Part shown: positions 42,360 through 52,038 of the stretch, in pieces | How positions within the stretch are numbered: the first letter of the stretch is position 1 | Layout of the letters: each line of letters starts with the position of its first letter | The notes under the pieces: generated by a model | Told to the model about the DNA's origin: nothing | Seen by the model: the letters and a program-made list of their open reading frames with translations, nothing else | Database searches by the model: none | From: Shouchella oshimensis | Lineage (GTDB): Bacteria; Bacillota; Bacilli; Bacillales; Bacillaceae_D | Direction: 5' to 3' | DNA: 64,000 nucleotides | Assembly (NCBI RefSeq): GCF_002019765.1 | Contig: NZ_KV917380.1 | Location: forward strand, 2,514,667 to 2,578,666 | Made by a program: the position numbers and the translations under genes

Positions 42360-44447
42360 TTACGAAGAAAAGACAATTTGTTGGAAATCAGCAAAGGATT
42401 CAATGGAACGTGCTAACCTTTTTAATAACGCTAGTCGATTGGATCGAACGTCTGGGTCTTCAACCATAACCATCGTTTGCTCAAAAAATGAGTGAATCGC
42501 ATCTTGACACGTCTCTAAGATGTTGTATGCAGAAATAGCATCATGTTGCTTCCATGCTTCTACTAAACTCATCTCCACTTCAACCGTTGCTGCTAATAGC
42601 TTTGTCTCCGATTCATTCTCAAACAACGATTCATCAATTGTTGTATCTGTTTCTGCCTTTTGGGCTAAATTGGTTACCCGACTTAACGCTTCAACGGCTT
42701 TTTTAAATGCAGGCTCATTAAGCTGTTCGTTAACAGCTTCTGCTTTAGCAAACATGGAATACACATCTACAATTGGAGCCGCTAATACAGCTTCTACAAC
42801 ATCGTATCGATAGCCTGAATCCATCATAAGATGCTTAAAACGACTTAAAAAGAATTGAATGGCTTCTTCTTTAGTAGATTCGACACCAGCCGTCATAAAT
42901 CCTTTATTATTTAATGTGTTCACCCAATGTTCAATGATTACGTCAAGAGAAAGAGCGGATTTAGTTTCTAATAAAATTTGGACTACACCGTTTGCTTGCC
43001 TTCTTAGCGCATAAGGATCTTGAGAACCTGTTGGAATTAATCCAATTGCAAAACAAGATAATACGGTATCTAGCTTTTCTGCTAGAGATAGCATAGACCC
43101 CACTGCAGTTTGCGGGAGATGATCATTTGAAAATCGCGGTAAATATTGTTCATAAATCGCTCTCGCCACTTGAACAGGTTCATTCGACTTCAACGCGTAA
43201 TCCTGCCCCATCTGTCCTTGTAACTCAGGAAATTCACCAACCATATTTGTTACAAGGTCAAATTTTGCAATTGTTGCAGCACGTTCCACTAATGATACTT
43301 CTTCAGCAGGTAATCGCTCTTCTCTTGCTAACCATACCGCAAGCTCTTTTGTACGATTCACCTTTTCCGCAATCGTTCCAATCGATTCATGGAACACCAC
43401 GGTTTCGAGTTTTTTATTCCACTCTTCTATAGAGAGCTTTTGGTCTTCTTCATAAAAGAATGCAGCGTCAGCAAACCGTCCCCGAAGTACCTTTTCATTC
43501 CCTTTTGATACATTTTCAATATGCTCTTCATTCCCGTTTCTTACGGTTACAAAGAACGGAAGTAATGTGCCTTCGGTTGATTCAACAGGGAAATAACGCT
43601 GATGTTCTCTCATAGTCGTAATTAAGACTTCTTTAGGCAATTGAAGGTATTTCTCTTCAAAACTACCACTTAAAGCAGTCGGATATTCAACCAAATTGTT
43701 TACTTCTTCAAGAAGATCTTCATTTACAGGAATAATCCAATCTTTTGTTGCTTCCATATCCTTTAGTTGAGAACGGATCGCTTGCTTCCTTTTATCCGCA
43801 TCAACAATGACATAGTTCTCCAGTAAGCGCGCTTCATAACTTTCAGGAGTTGCTATCGTGATTTCTTTATCCCCTAAGAAACGATGACCTCTTGTTATTT
43901 GACTAGTTTTCACTTGCGCAATGGAAAACGGAATCACATGCTGACCGTACATAGCAATTAACCAACGTATCGGTCGGGCATAGCGTAAGTCAAAGGTATG
44001 CCATTTCATACGCTTTGGAAAATTTAAGCTCATAATGACTTTCTCTAAGCTTGGTAAAATGTCGACAGTTTGCACGCCTTCTGAAAAAGAGGTGGCAAAA
44101 ACATATTCAACACCTTTATGGGCTTCAATAGTAAGAGCGTCTGGTTCCACACTTTGTGATCGTGCAAAACCTAAAGCTGCTTTTGTCCAGTCACCATTGT
44201 CATCTATTGCAATTTTCTTTGCTGGTCCTTTTGCTTTACTAGATGCATCTTCTTGTTTTGAAGCAAGGTCATGGATGATAATGGCTAATCTTCTCGGCGT
44301 TGAAAAAGCTTGTGTGCGGCTATACGGAAGCTTTTTCTCTTTTAACCACTGCTGCACATGCTGTTCTAGTTGTTTCACTGCATCTGTTACAAATCTGGCT
44401 GGAAGTTCTTCTAATCCTATTTCAAGGAGAAATGGTTTACTATCCAT
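42360..44447 (-). CDS. glyS: Glycyl-tRNA synthetase beta subunit
   Basis: Beta subunit of the heterotetrameric (alpha2beta2) bacterial glycyl-tRNA synthetase; it binds tRNA-Gly. 695 residues. The N-terminus 'FLLEIGLEELPARFV' and 'YGQHVIPFSIAQVKTSQITRGHRFLG' are standard, an HD-like region lies mid-protein, and the anticodon-binding part is at the C-terminus ('IHSFFEQTMVMVEDPDVRSNRLALLKRLA'). Its start overlaps the glyQ stop by one base (TAATG). Confidence 0.97.
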   Translation of the reverse strand: MDSKPFLLEIGLEELPARFVTDAVKQLEQHVQQWLKEKKLPYSRTQAFSTPRRLAIIIHDLASKQEDASSKAKGPAKKIAIDDNGDWTKAALGFARSQSVEPDALTIEAHKGVEYVFATSFSEGVQTVDILPSLEKVIMSLNFPKRMKWHTFDLRYARPIRWLIAMYGQHVIPFSIAQVKTSQITRGHRFLGDKEITIATPESYEARLLENYVIVDADKRKQAIRSQLKDMEATKDWIIPVNEDLLEEVNNLVEYPTALSGSFEEKYLQLPKEVLITTMREHQRYFPVESTEGTLLPFFVTVRNGNEEHIENVSKGNEKVLRGRFADAAFFYEEDQKLSIEEWNKKLETVVFHESIGTIAEKVNRTKELAVWLAREERLPAEEVSLVERAATIAKFDLVTNMVGEFPELQGQMGQDYALKSNEPVQVARAIYEQYLPRFSNDHLPQTAVGSMLSLAEKLDTVLSCFAIGLIPTGSQDPYALRRQANGVVQILLETKSALSLDVIIEHWVNTLNNKGFMTAGVESTKEEAIQFFLSRFKHLMMDSGYRYDVVEAVLAAPIVDVYSMFAKAEAVNEQLNEPAFKKAVEALSRVTNLAQKAETDTTIDESLFENESETKLLAATVEVEMSLVEAWKQHDAISAYNILETCQDAIHSFFEQTMVMVEDPDVRSNRLALLKRLARSIESFADFQQIVFSS

Positions 44448-45328
44448 TAGTTTGCCTCCTTCTTTTTCAACATGGGGAATCCAAGTTTTTCGCGTTCCTC
44501 GTAATAATGCTTAGCTGCCTTTCGAGCGAGAGTACGTACACGACCAATGTAGCCTGTTCGTTCCGTTACGGATATCGCTCCACGAGCATCAAGCAAATTA
44601 AATACGTGAGAACACTTTAAAATATAATCATAAGCCGGGAAAACAAGGTTACGATCGAGCACACGGGTTGCTTCTTTTTCGTACGTATTGAATAACTGGA
44701 AGAGCATCTCACTATCGGAAACTTCAAATGTATATGTAGAATGTTCAAATTCAGGCTGGAGAAAAATATCACCATACGTGAATCCTTCAACCCACTCTAA
44801 GTCAAATACATTTTCTTTTTCCTGAATGTACGTAGCTAGCCGCTCAATCCCGTAAGTGATTTCAGCAGAAACAGGAGATGCTTCCATGCCACCAACTTGC
44901 TGGAAATACGTAAACTGTGTTATTTCCATTCCATCTAACCACACTTCCCATCCAAGACCAGCACAGCCTAATGTTGGGTTTTCCCAGTTGTCTTCAACAA
45001 AGCGAATGTCGTGTTCAAGGGGGTTAATACCAAGTGCTTTAAGACTTTCCAGATATAATTCTTGAATATTGTTTGGTGAAGGTTTCATAATCACTTGAAA
45101 TTGGTGATGTTGATATAAGCGGTTCGGGTTCTCTCCATAACGTCCATCTGCTGGACGCCTTGATGGCTCCACATAAGCTACATTCCATGGCTCTGGGCCA
45201 ATTGTTCGTAGCAATGTATGCGGACTCATTGTACCCGCACCTTTTTCAGTATCATAGGCATTCATAATTATACAGCCTTGCTTTGCCCAATAGGACTGCA
45301 ATGTTAAGATCATCGTTTGAATGTTCAT
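44447..45328 (-). CDS. glyQ: Glycyl-tRNA synthetase alpha subunit
   Basis: Catalytic subunit that activates glycine with ATP. 293 residues from ATG at 45328 (AAGGAGGG 5 nt upstream; an open extension to 45352 lacks a site). Class II core segments '[37 protein letters not shown]', '[14 protein letters not shown]' and '[19 protein letters not shown]' are present. A glycine T-box leader precedes it. Confidence 0.97.
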   Translation of the reverse strand: MNIQTMILTLQSYWAKQGCIIMNAYDTEKGAGTMSPHTLLRTIGPEPWNVAYVEPSRRPADGRYGENPNRLYQHHQFQVIMKPSPNNIQELYLESLKALGINPLEHDIRFVEDNWENPTLGCAGLGWEVWLDGMEITQFTYFQQVGGMEASPVSAEITYGIERLATYIQEKENVFDLEWVEGFTYGDIFLQPEFEHSTYTFEVSDSEMLFQLFNTYEKEATRVLDRNLVFPAYDYILKCSHVFNLLDARGAISVTERTGYIGRVRTLARKAAKHYYEEREKLGFPMLKKKEAN

Positions 45329-45342
45329 GTTTACCCTCCTTA

Positions 45343-45569
45343 ATAAAAACAAAAAACCCTCAATCCTTATGCCTACTATGGCATAGGGACGAGAGTTACC
45401 CGCGGTTCCACCCTACTTATTAAACACAAAAAGTGCTTAATCACTTTACAGTTTACATGCTTAAAGAGTGCCTCATACGCTTTTGATTCTTCAGCTTACA
45501 CCATCCTGAAGTCGCTATTAATCGCAAAATAAGCAGTATTTCTTCTCTCATCATAGCATATCGTCATAT
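45343..45569 (-). promoter_or_regulatory. Glycine T-box riboswitch leader of glyQS
   Basis: On the minus strand the invariant T-box AGGGTGGAACCGCGGGTAA (near 45395-45415) is followed by a terminator whose stem pairs CCCTATGCC with GGCATAAGG, then TTTTTT near 45350. Upstream is stem I with a GGATGGTG terminal loop and a specifier reading GGC-A near 45473. Uncharged tRNA-Gly should stabilise the antiterminator and allow glyQS transcription. Confidence 0.93.
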
Positions 45570-45575
45570 TTTTCT

Positions 45576-45604
45576 ATAATACCTTTAATCCTTTTTTTCG
45601 TCAA
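45576..45604 (-). promoter_or_regulatory. Sigma-A promoter of the glyQS T-box leader
   Basis: TTGACG (45604-45599), a 17-nt spacer and TATTAT (45581-45576) on the minus strand. The -35 box lies inside the end of recO. Confidence 0.7.
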
Positions 45605-46364
45605 GCTTAAAATGATTGCCATCTACTTTTTTTAGTTGGTCAATAAAGCGTTGCGATTTCAGCGTCACACCAACATACTCTTGATAGTACGATGAAATGA
45701 TCTGATGAAGTCGTTCTTTTGTTTCTCTCTTAATCGAAATGGAACCTAATTTCGTCAAATCAACATAGAATAAGGTGCGAATGAGCTTAACCATTGATAA
45801 CGTAACAGGGTATGCTCGCTCATCTCGGTGGACACAACCGCTGCACAAAAAGCCAGCAAAAGGAATAGAAAAAGCAATAGGGTCGCGCTCAACCGATTTA
45901 CAGCTTGCACAGCCGTCTAAATTAGGCTTCGCCCCAGCGACAGTTAACATTTTTAAATCAACGATTCTTGCGATTATTTCTGGATCTTGACCAGTATCAA
46001 TTTGCTTTAAAGCGAGTAACAATAAATCAAATAAAAATACATATGGTCGTCGTTCTTCGGTCAATTTCTCGATTAATTCTGTTATATAAGCGGCATGAGC
46101 AGCCTTAAATAAATCGTAGTGAAGCTGTTTAAAGGATAAGATAATTTCGCCTTGGCTTATCGTTGGTAAGCCACTCCCTTTAAAGTAAACGAATGAGCCA
46201 TATACGAATGGTTGCATTACAGCTGCATAACGGCTATTAGGCTTCTTTGCTCCTTTTGCCATCACTGATAGTTTACCACTATCTTTCGTTAATACTGTTG
46301 CAATTTTATTTGATTCACCATAGTCAATTGTCTTTAAAATAATTCCTTCTTGTTTAATTAACAT
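45585..46364 (-). CDS. recO: DNA repair protein RecO
   Basis: Loads RecA with RecR and promotes strand annealing in recombinational repair. 259 residues from ATG at 46364 (AAGGA 6 nt upstream; an ATG two codons earlier overlaps the site). An OB-fold N-domain has 'EGIILKTIDYGESNKIATVLTKDSGKLSVMAKGAKKPNSR', and the zinc finger is C149xxC..C171xxC ('LDGCASCKSVERDPIAFSIPFAGFLCSGC'). It follows yqzL by 29 nt, in the B. subtilis order. Confidence 0.95.
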   Translation of the reverse strand: MLIKQEGIILKTIDYGESNKIATVLTKDSGKLSVMAKGAKKPNSRYAAVMQPFVYGSFVYFKGSGLPTISQGEIILSFKQLHYDLFKAAHAAYITELIEKLTEERRPYVFLFDLLLLALKQIDTGQDPEIIARIVDLKMLTVAGAKPNLDGCASCKSVERDPIAFSIPFAGFLCSGCVHRDERAYPVTLSMVKLIRTLFYVDLTKLGSISIKRETKERLHQIISSYYQEYVGVTLKSQRFIDQLKKVDGNHFKLDEKKD

Positions 46365-46393
46365 GTTCATTCCTTACAGCAAGTCACTGCTTT

Positions 46394-46537
46394 TTAAGAA
46401 AGAGTTGAATCGGTCTGGTCGTCGGCAGCCATTACCTCTACCTCTTCACCAACTGTTTCCCTTTCCAATTCCTTATGGAGTAAATAAGTCTCAATGTTTC
46501 CTGTCTGTGAAAAAACTTTCCAAGATAGAACAAGCAC
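46394..46537 (-). CDS. yqzL: YqzL family small protein
   Basis: 47 residues, from GTG at 46537 with GAGGAG about 10 nt upstream. The segment 'SWKVFSQTGNIETYLLHKELERE' is the hallmark of YqzL, which always lies between era and recO in bacilli. The C-terminal half is acidic. The function is unknown; co-transcription with recO is likely. Confidence 0.88.
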   Translation of the reverse strand: MLVLSWKVFSQTGNIETYLLHKELERETVGEEVEVMAADDQTDSTLS

Positions 46538-46685
46538 TGTTTCACAACTCCTCTCAATCGTTCTTATGAAGTATGATGACCTAAATTTACTATACTCATT
46601 CGATGGAAATATTGTTAATTAGCAGAGCTTGACTTTTTATTTTTGTTCGTTTTTCATCTTACTTCATCATAGCTTTTTGCATATA

Positions 46686-46721
46686 AAAAAACAATGGTCC
46701 AACGTCTTGTTTGGACCATTG
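46686..46721 (-). terminator. Terminator of era
   Basis: An 11-bp stem CAATGGTCCAA / TTGGACCATTG with an 8-nt loop and seven T on the minus strand. It ends the long yqfC-to-era transcript and separates it from yqzL-recO. Confidence 0.87.
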
Positions 46722-46728
46722 CTTCTCT

Positions 46729-47637
46729 TTAATAATCGTCTTCGTTAAAGCCGTAATCTTTAAGCTGTGATGGGCGATTTCGCCAGTCTTTTTGTACTTT
46801 TACCCATAACTCTAAAAACACACTTGAACCAAGTAATGCTTCTATATCCACTCTTGCTTTTTGACCAATTTCCTTTAGCATAGAACCGTGTTTACCAATA
46901 ATAATCCCTTTTTGAGAGGATCGCTCCACAATAATGGTGGCTCCAACATAAACTTTTCCATTATCCCGTCGTTTCATTTGTTCAATGACAACGGCTAAAG
47001 AGTGGGGTATCTCTTCCTTTGTTACATGTAACGCTTTTTCACGAACAAGCTCGGCAACAATAAATCGTTCTGGGTGATCTGTTATTTGATCGCTTGGGTA
47101 ATATTGCGGCCCTTCGTCTAAGTGTACCTTAATTTGATCCATCATTGTTCCGACATTTTCACCTTCTAAAGCAGATATCGGCACAACTTCTTCAAATTCA
47201 TAGCGTTCTCGATAGGATGCAATGATTTCTAATAACGCTTCTTTACTTACTTTGTCGATTTTATTAACGATTAGAAAAACCGGTGTTTTTGTATCCTTTA
47301 AGCGATCAATTATAAATTGTTCTCCAGGACCAAATTTAGCATCTGCGTCAATCACATACAAAATGAGATCAACTTCACGAAGAGTATTTGTAGCCACTTT
47401 CATCATAAAGTCGCCTAAGCGATGTTTCGGCTTGTGAATACCAGGCGTATCAATGAAAACGATTTGTGCGTCATTTGTCGTGTAAACACCTTGAACTTTA
47501 TTTCTTGTTGTTTGAGGCTTGTCCGACATAATGGCAATTTTTTGCCCAATTATTCTGTTTAACAATGTTGATTTCCCTACATTCGGTCTCCCAATTATGG
47601 AGACAAATCCTGACTTAAACGTTTCCTCTTGATTCAT
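46729..47637 (-). CDS. era: GTPase Era
   Basis: An essential GTPase in 30S ribosome assembly that binds the 16S rRNA 3' end. 302 residues: G1 GRPNVGKS at 16-23, G2 region 'QTTRNKVQG', G3 'DTPG', G4 'NKID' and G5 'SALEG', followed by a KH domain with '[22 protein letters not shown]'. The ATG overlaps the end of cdd by 23 nt, with GGAGG 6 nt upstream. It lies in the conserved ybeY-dgkA-cdd-era block. Confidence 0.97.
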   Translation of the reverse strand: MNQEETFKSGFVSIIGRPNVGKSTLLNRIIGQKIAIMSDKPQTTRNKVQGVYTTNDAQIVFIDTPGIHKPKHRLGDFMMKVATNTLREVDLILYVIDADAKFGPGEQFIIDRLKDTKTPVFLIVNKIDKVSKEALLEIIASYRERYEFEEVVPISALEGENVGTMMDQIKVHLDEGPQYYPSDQITDHPERFIVAELVREKALHVTKEEIPHSLAVVIEQMKRRDNGKVYVGATIIVERSSQKGIIIGKHGSMLKEIGQKARVDIEALLGSSVFLELWVKVQKDWRNRPSQLKDYGFNEDDY

Positions 47638-48028
47638 TCATATCCTCCGCTTTAAAAAATCCTGGTAGTAACGCTTCTACTGTTGTTTCTTTCCAGTCGC
47701 CGTTTATATTACTTAAATAAACCGGCATTCCTGGCTCACATAACTCTGCTAATACTTGTCTACATGCACCACAGGGCGAAACCGGATTTGGTGTATCCGC
47801 CGCCACAGCAAGCGCTTTAAATGGTAGGTGATTTGGCTTATACGCTCTAAATAGTGCTGTACGTTCAGCACAGTTTGCCAAGCTATATGCCGCATTTTCA
47901 ATGTTTGCTCCTTTTACAACCGAGCCATCTGCTAGAAGGAGGGCAGCGCCTACTTTAAATGAGGAATAAGGTACGTAAGCCTCTTCCCTTGCTTCAATAG
48001 CGAGCTGGATGAATGCTGCTTTTTCCAT
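47615..48028 (-). CDS. cdd: Cytidine deaminase
   Basis: Deaminates cytidine and deoxycytidine to uridines in pyrimidine salvage. 137 residues, the tetrameric bacterial size. The zinc site is 'NCAERTALF' (Cys plus the catalytic Glu) and '[13 protein letters not shown]'. '[29 protein letters not shown]' binds the substrate. GGAGGATTTCT precedes the ATG. Overlaps era by 23 nt. Confidence 0.96.
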   Translation of the reverse strand: MEKAAFIQLAIEAREEAYVPYSSFKVGAALLLADGSVVKGANIENAAYSLANCAERTALFRAYKPNHLPFKALAVAADTPNPVSPCGACRQVLAELCEPGMPVYLSNINGDWKETTVEALLPGFFKAEDMNESRGNV

Positions 48029-48046
48029 AGAAATCCTCCTTTTTCG

Positions 48047-48433
48047 TTATAAAATGTTTATAAAATAAGGCACAAATATAATAGCCCCAATAATGATGGC
48101 AATGATACAAAAAATGAACACGCTAGCAGCACCGATATCTTTTGCTCGCTTTGCTAGTGGATGAAAGTCTTCCGTCACTAAATCAACCGTCCGTTCGATT
48201 GCCGTATTAAGTGTTTCAGCTGTTAACACGCCTCCCATTACAAGTAGGAGCAACACCCATTCAGTCGCTGAGACGGAAAAAAACCAGGCAAGCCCACAAA
48301 TAGCCATTGTACTAGCTAAATGAATTTGCATGTTCTGTTCGTGTCTAATTACATAGCCAAGACCTGAAATGGCATAGTTAAATGAACGCAATAAACGTTT
48401 TAACCCTCTACGGTTTCGATCTTCCAAGGCCAT
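48047..48433 (-). CDS. dgkA: Undecaprenol/diacylglycerol kinase DgkA
   Basis: 128-residue membrane kinase with three helices. In Gram-positive bacteria this family phosphorylates undecaprenol, recycling the lipid carrier of wall synthesis. Conserved motifs 'GLGYVIRHEQNMQIHL' and 'AETLNTAIERTVDLVTEDFHPLAKRAKDIGAASV' carry the catalytic Glu and the metal-binding residues. It starts inside the end of ybeY (26-nt overlap). Confidence 0.95.
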   Translation of the reverse strand: MALEDRNRRGLKRLLRSFNYAISGLGYVIRHEQNMQIHLASTMAICGLAWFFSVSATEWVLLLLVMGGVLTAETLNTAIERTVDLVTEDFHPLAKRAKDIGAASVFIFCIIAIIIGAIIFVPYFINIL

Positions 48434-48878
48434 AGGATTCTAAAATCTCCTCTTGTTTAGTAAACATTTCCCTTTCTTCTTCCTTTGATTGATGATCATA
48501 ACCTAGCAGGTGAAGAAAGCCATGAACAACAAGAAAAGCAAGTTCACGTTCAAATGAATGATTATATTCTTCAGCCTGTCGATGAATGTGAGCAGTGGAT
48601 ACAATAATATCTCCTAATAGATTCGGAATTCCTTCTACCTCTTCGTAATCCGGCTCTCCATCGTTTAAAGCAAACGATAACACATCTGTGGAGCGATCGA
48701 TGCCACGATGTTCTAAATTTAACTCATGGATCGCATCCTCCTCTACAAATGTAACCGATAGCTCTGCAGCTGTATGAATAGCTTCTTCTTTACCAGCATA
48801 AGAAAGGACGTCGTGAACAAGCTTCAGTTGCTCTTCTGTCAATGTCTCTGTCTCATCAATAATGTCTATCTCAATCAT
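48408..48878 (-). CDS. ybeY: rRNA maturation endoribonuclease YbeY
   Basis: Metal-dependent RNase involved in 16S rRNA 3' end processing and ribosome quality control. 156 residues with the zinc motif HGFLHLLGYDH near 121-131 and the conserved 'RGIDRSTDVLSFAL'. AAGGAG lies 8 nt before the ATG. In the B. subtilis yqfG position between pgpH and dgkA. Confidence 0.95.
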   Translation of the reverse strand: MIEIDIIDETETLTEEQLKLVHDVLSYAGKEEAIHTAAELSVTFVEEDAIHELNLEHRGIDRSTDVLSFALNDGEPDYEEVEGIPNLLGDIIVSTAHIHRQAEEYNHSFERELAFLVVHGFLHLLGYDHQSKEEEREMFTKQEEILESYGLGRSKP

Positions 48879-48891
48879 TTAATACTCCTTT

Positions 48892-51033
48892 TTAATCATC
48901 ATCATCAGGATATTCTATTCGCTGATGAAACGTTCCATTTAACGTTTCACACATCGACAGCTTAATTTGGTTTAATTCTTTTAGTGTTAAATCTGACTCA
49001 TCGAATTGACCGTCTTCAAGCTTATCTTTAATAATTTTATCGACCAACTGCTCGACTTTATCAGGTGTTGGTTTTTGCATTGATCGCACAGCAGCCTCAA
49101 CACTATCTGCAATGGAAATAATAGATGTTACTTTTGTTTGTGGCTTTGGACCAGGATATCGAAACTGGCTTTCAGGTACATGTTGTTTTTCATCATCTTG
49201 CTTTGCCTTATAGTAGAAAAATTTAAGCAGGCTTGTGCCATGATGTTGTTCTGCGATATCAATAATTTCCCGCGGCATTTTATGTTGCCGGAGCAAATCA
49301 GCGCCATCGTATGGATGTGAAATAATAATGGTTTTACTTAATTGGGGTGAGATCTTATCGTGAGGATTATCCCCTTTTAATTGATTCTCGATAAAAAATC
49401 TCGGACGTCTTGTTTTTCCTAAATCATGATAGTAAGCCCCTACTCTTGCTAGCAACCCATTTTCACCTAACGTTTCACAAGCTGCTTCTGCCAAATTCCC
49501 GACAACAACGCTATGATGATATGTTCCAGGTGCTTCTGTTAATATCTTTCGGAGTAGCGGATGGTTTGGGCTTGAAAGTTCAATTAACCTTGCTGTTGAC
49601 AATATTCCAAAGCCTGTTTCGATAAACGGGAGTAACCCTATTGTCAGAACGGAAGCAACAAAAGCTGCTAAAAACGCTGCTAAGAAATAAAAACTTAGTT
49701 CAACCCAATTCAAATAAATACTTTTCATTAATAAAATGGATAGTACCGTTAAGCTGTTCGCACAGAGTACAAAAAAGCCAGCTTTTAAAATTCGTGTTGC
49801 TTTGTTTGATTGTTTCAAGAAATAGATGCCTGTAAGAGAACCAACTAAAATATAAAAGCCATACATAAACGCAAAGGTACTAGAGGAATCGTGATTGTAA
49901 AAAACGCTCCCAATAATAGCGAAAAGAAAACTGGTTACGATGGCAATCTTAGGGTGTAGCAACAAAGTTAGTAACATTGCCCCTGCCGCCGCCGGAACCG
50001 CAAAACCAATTCCAGGCAGAGAGATAAGAGACTCTAAGTAACTATATAGCTTCATCAGCACTAAAATAACGACGAACACAATTGAAAACATTAATAAATG
50101 TGAGTTGTTTGTTGCGACCGTCGTATGGGAATCATTTAAAAAATAAACCAGCATTCCGATTAAAATGAAGACAAACAACGCTAGTCCAATATAAGGGAAA
50201 ACAACTGTAGCTTCATCCAGTAAACCAACCAATCGAAGCTGTTCATACATTTCATATGTGACAAGATCGCCTGCTTTTACAATCAATTCACCTTCACGTA
50301 TGAGCACAGGGTCAATTGAATCAGCCGCTTCTTGCCTTAACCGCTGTGTTGTTTCAGCATCATAGGTTACATTAAACACAATTGCTAAATCAACTACATT
50401 GCTTATGGCTTCACGAACATCCGGCGAGAGACTTGTTACTTCCGCTATTTGATTTTCAGCGTTTTGCTTTGCTTCCTGTAAATCGCCTACCTTTATTGGT
50501 TCACTCATTGTTTCATGAACGGTATTGACAGCTGCCTCTTGAGCAGCTTGAAATTGGTAGTCAGACGTCGCCAACAACACTTCAAGAGCTTCATCACTCA
50601 AATCTGCATTTGTTGAAGAAGACAAGTCTGAGCGAACATTTTCAATTTGATCTGAAATGGAAGGAGCTTCTTCCTCTTCATCAGCTTCCTGCTCTCGTTC
50701 AAGACGAATAACCGTAAAGATATCGTTTACTTGCTGAACTCGATCTTCTTCATATTGACGGTTGTGCTTCATTTGGCTTTCGACAGCCCCTACCGCTTCC
50801 GTTCGCCTTTGCTCCGTTGCCACTCGATTTTCAACCGTCATTGGTGCGCGAATGTCTTGTTCAGCTGGTTCAGACAAATTCACTTCTAATTGCTCCGGTA
50901 TAATATTGTCAAGCATCATACCGTACATAATTAAGCCAAGTATTGTATAAATAACTGTACGTATGTACGGTTGTTGCTTTATTTTCCGCCACCATTTTTT
51001 TGGAGCAGATACTTTAGGCTTATCTTCTTCCAC
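48892..51033 (-). CDS. pgpH: PgpH-type HD-domain c-di-AMP phosphodiesterase (YqfF)
   Basis: Degrades cyclic di-AMP. 713 residues from GTG at 51033: an N-terminal helix, a large extracellular 7TMR-HDED domain (about 50-270), seven membrane helices (about 280-470) and a cytosolic HD domain with 'YHHSVVVGNLAEAACETLG' and 'YYHDLGKTRRP'. The overall design is that of listerial PgpH and B. subtilis YqfF. GAGGTG lies about 8 nt before the start. It is in the phoH-ybeY context of B. subtilis. Confidence 0.93.
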   Translation of the reverse strand: MEEDKPKVSAPKKWWRKIKQQPYIRTVIYTILGLIMYGMMLDNIIPEQLEVNLSEPAEQDIRAPMTVENRVATEQRRTEAVGAVESQMKHNRQYEEDRVQQVNDIFTVIRLEREQEADEEEEAPSISDQIENVRSDLSSSTNADLSDEALEVLLATSDYQFQAAQEAAVNTVHETMSEPIKVGDLQEAKQNAENQIAEVTSLSPDVREAISNVVDLAIVFNVTYDAETTQRLRQEAADSIDPVLIREGELIVKAGDLVTYEMYEQLRLVGLLDEATVVFPYIGLALFVFILIGMLVYFLNDSHTTVATNNSHLLMFSIVFVVILVLMKLYSYLESLISLPGIGFAVPAAAGAMLLTLLLHPKIAIVTSFLFAIIGSVFYNHDSSSTFAFMYGFYILVGSLTGIYFLKQSNKATRILKAGFFVLCANSLTVLSILLMKSIYLNWVELSFYFLAAFLAAFVASVLTIGLLPFIETGFGILSTARLIELSSPNHPLLRKILTEAPGTYHHSVVVGNLAEAACETLGENGLLARVGAYYHDLGKTRRPRFFIENQLKGDNPHDKISPQLSKTIIISHPYDGADLLRQHKMPREIIDIAEQHHGTSLLKFFYYKAKQDDEKQHVPESQFRYPGPKPQTKVTSIISIADSVEAAVRSMQKPTPDKVEQLVDKIIKDKLEDGQFDESDLTLKELNQIKLSMCETLNGTFHQRIEYPDDDD

Positions 51034-51061
51034 ATACAGTCACCTCACTCGGCTTTGCACA

Positions 51062-52033
51062 TTATTGATCGTTCAACCGCTCGTCATGTTCATATGCTTG
51101 AAGTATACGTTGGACGAGCACATGTCTTACTACATCAGATGCTTGAAGATAGACCATGCCAATCCCTTTTACGGATCTTAACTTGTGAAGCGCAACTTGT
51201 AATCCCGACTTCTTACCCTTTGGCAAATCGATTTGGGTAATATCTCCATTTATAACCATCTTTGATCCAAACCCTAGTCTAGTTATAAACATTTTAATTT
51301 GTTCTTCTGTCGTATTCTGCGCTTCATCTAAAATGACAAATGAATCATCTAACGTTCGACCTCGCATATAGGCTAATGGTGCAACTTCAATTGTGCCTCG
51401 CTCCATTAATCTCGTTGTATGCTCGACACCTAAAACATCATGCAGCGCATCGTAAATTGGACGTAAATAAGGGTCCACTTTTTCTTTTAAGTCACCTGGA
51501 AGAAATCCTAAGCTTTCACCGGCTTCAACAGCTGGACGGGTTAACACAATCCGGTTGACTTTCCCTTCTTTCAAAGCAGATACAGCTGAAACAACTGCTA
51601 GGTATGTTTTTCCCGTGCCGGCAGGGCCTACTCCAAATACCATATCATGTTTGCGAATCATGGAAATGTAGTGTCGCTGACCTAATGTTTTAGCTCGAAT
51701 GATTTTCCCTTTGACCGTAGTCGCTATATTTTCATCGTATAATTCGTTTAATTCGGCTAGCTTTCCTTCTTTTTCTAGCTGAATCGCATAAAAGACGTCG
51801 CGTTCGGATAACTGAGCATATTGCTCGACGACGCCAATTAACGTCTCAATTATTTTTGCTGCGCGTTCAATTTGAAGCTTATCGCCAGTGATGAGGATAT
51901 CTTCGCCTCTCGTCACTAATTCAATGGATAATTCTTCTTCAATTCGTTTTAAATGCAAATCATTCGGCCCATATAGTGCTTGTGCTATTTGAGCATCTCT
52001 TAAGTTAAGTTGAATCAATGATGTTTCTGACAA
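51062..52033 (-). CDS. phoH: PhoH-like ATPase
   Basis: A cytosolic P-loop ATPase often linked to RNA handling with YbeY. 323 residues: an N-terminal KH-like region (about 1-80), then Walker A GPAGTGKT and Walker B 'SFVILDEAQNT', plus 'LTRPAVEAGESLGFLPGDLKEKVDPYLRPIYD' of the family. The start is TTG at 52033; its spacing to GAGG is short. Immediately downstream of yqfD (5 nt). Confidence 0.93.
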   Translation of the reverse strand: MSETSLIQLNLRDAQIAQALYGPNDLHLKRIEEELSIELVTRGEDILITGDKLQIERAAKIIETLIGVVEQYAQLSERDVFYAIQLEKEGKLAELNELYDENIATTVKGKIIRAKTLGQRHYISMIRKHDMVFGVGPAGTGKTYLAVVSAVSALKEGKVNRIVLTRPAVEAGESLGFLPGDLKEKVDPYLRPIYDALHDVLGVEHTTRLMERGTIEVAPLAYMRGRTLDDSFVILDEAQNTTEEQIKMFITRLGFGSKMVINGDITQIDLPKGKKSGLQVALHKLRSVKGIGMVYLQASDVVRHVLVQRILQAYEHDERLNDQ

Positions 52034-52038
52034 TCGCC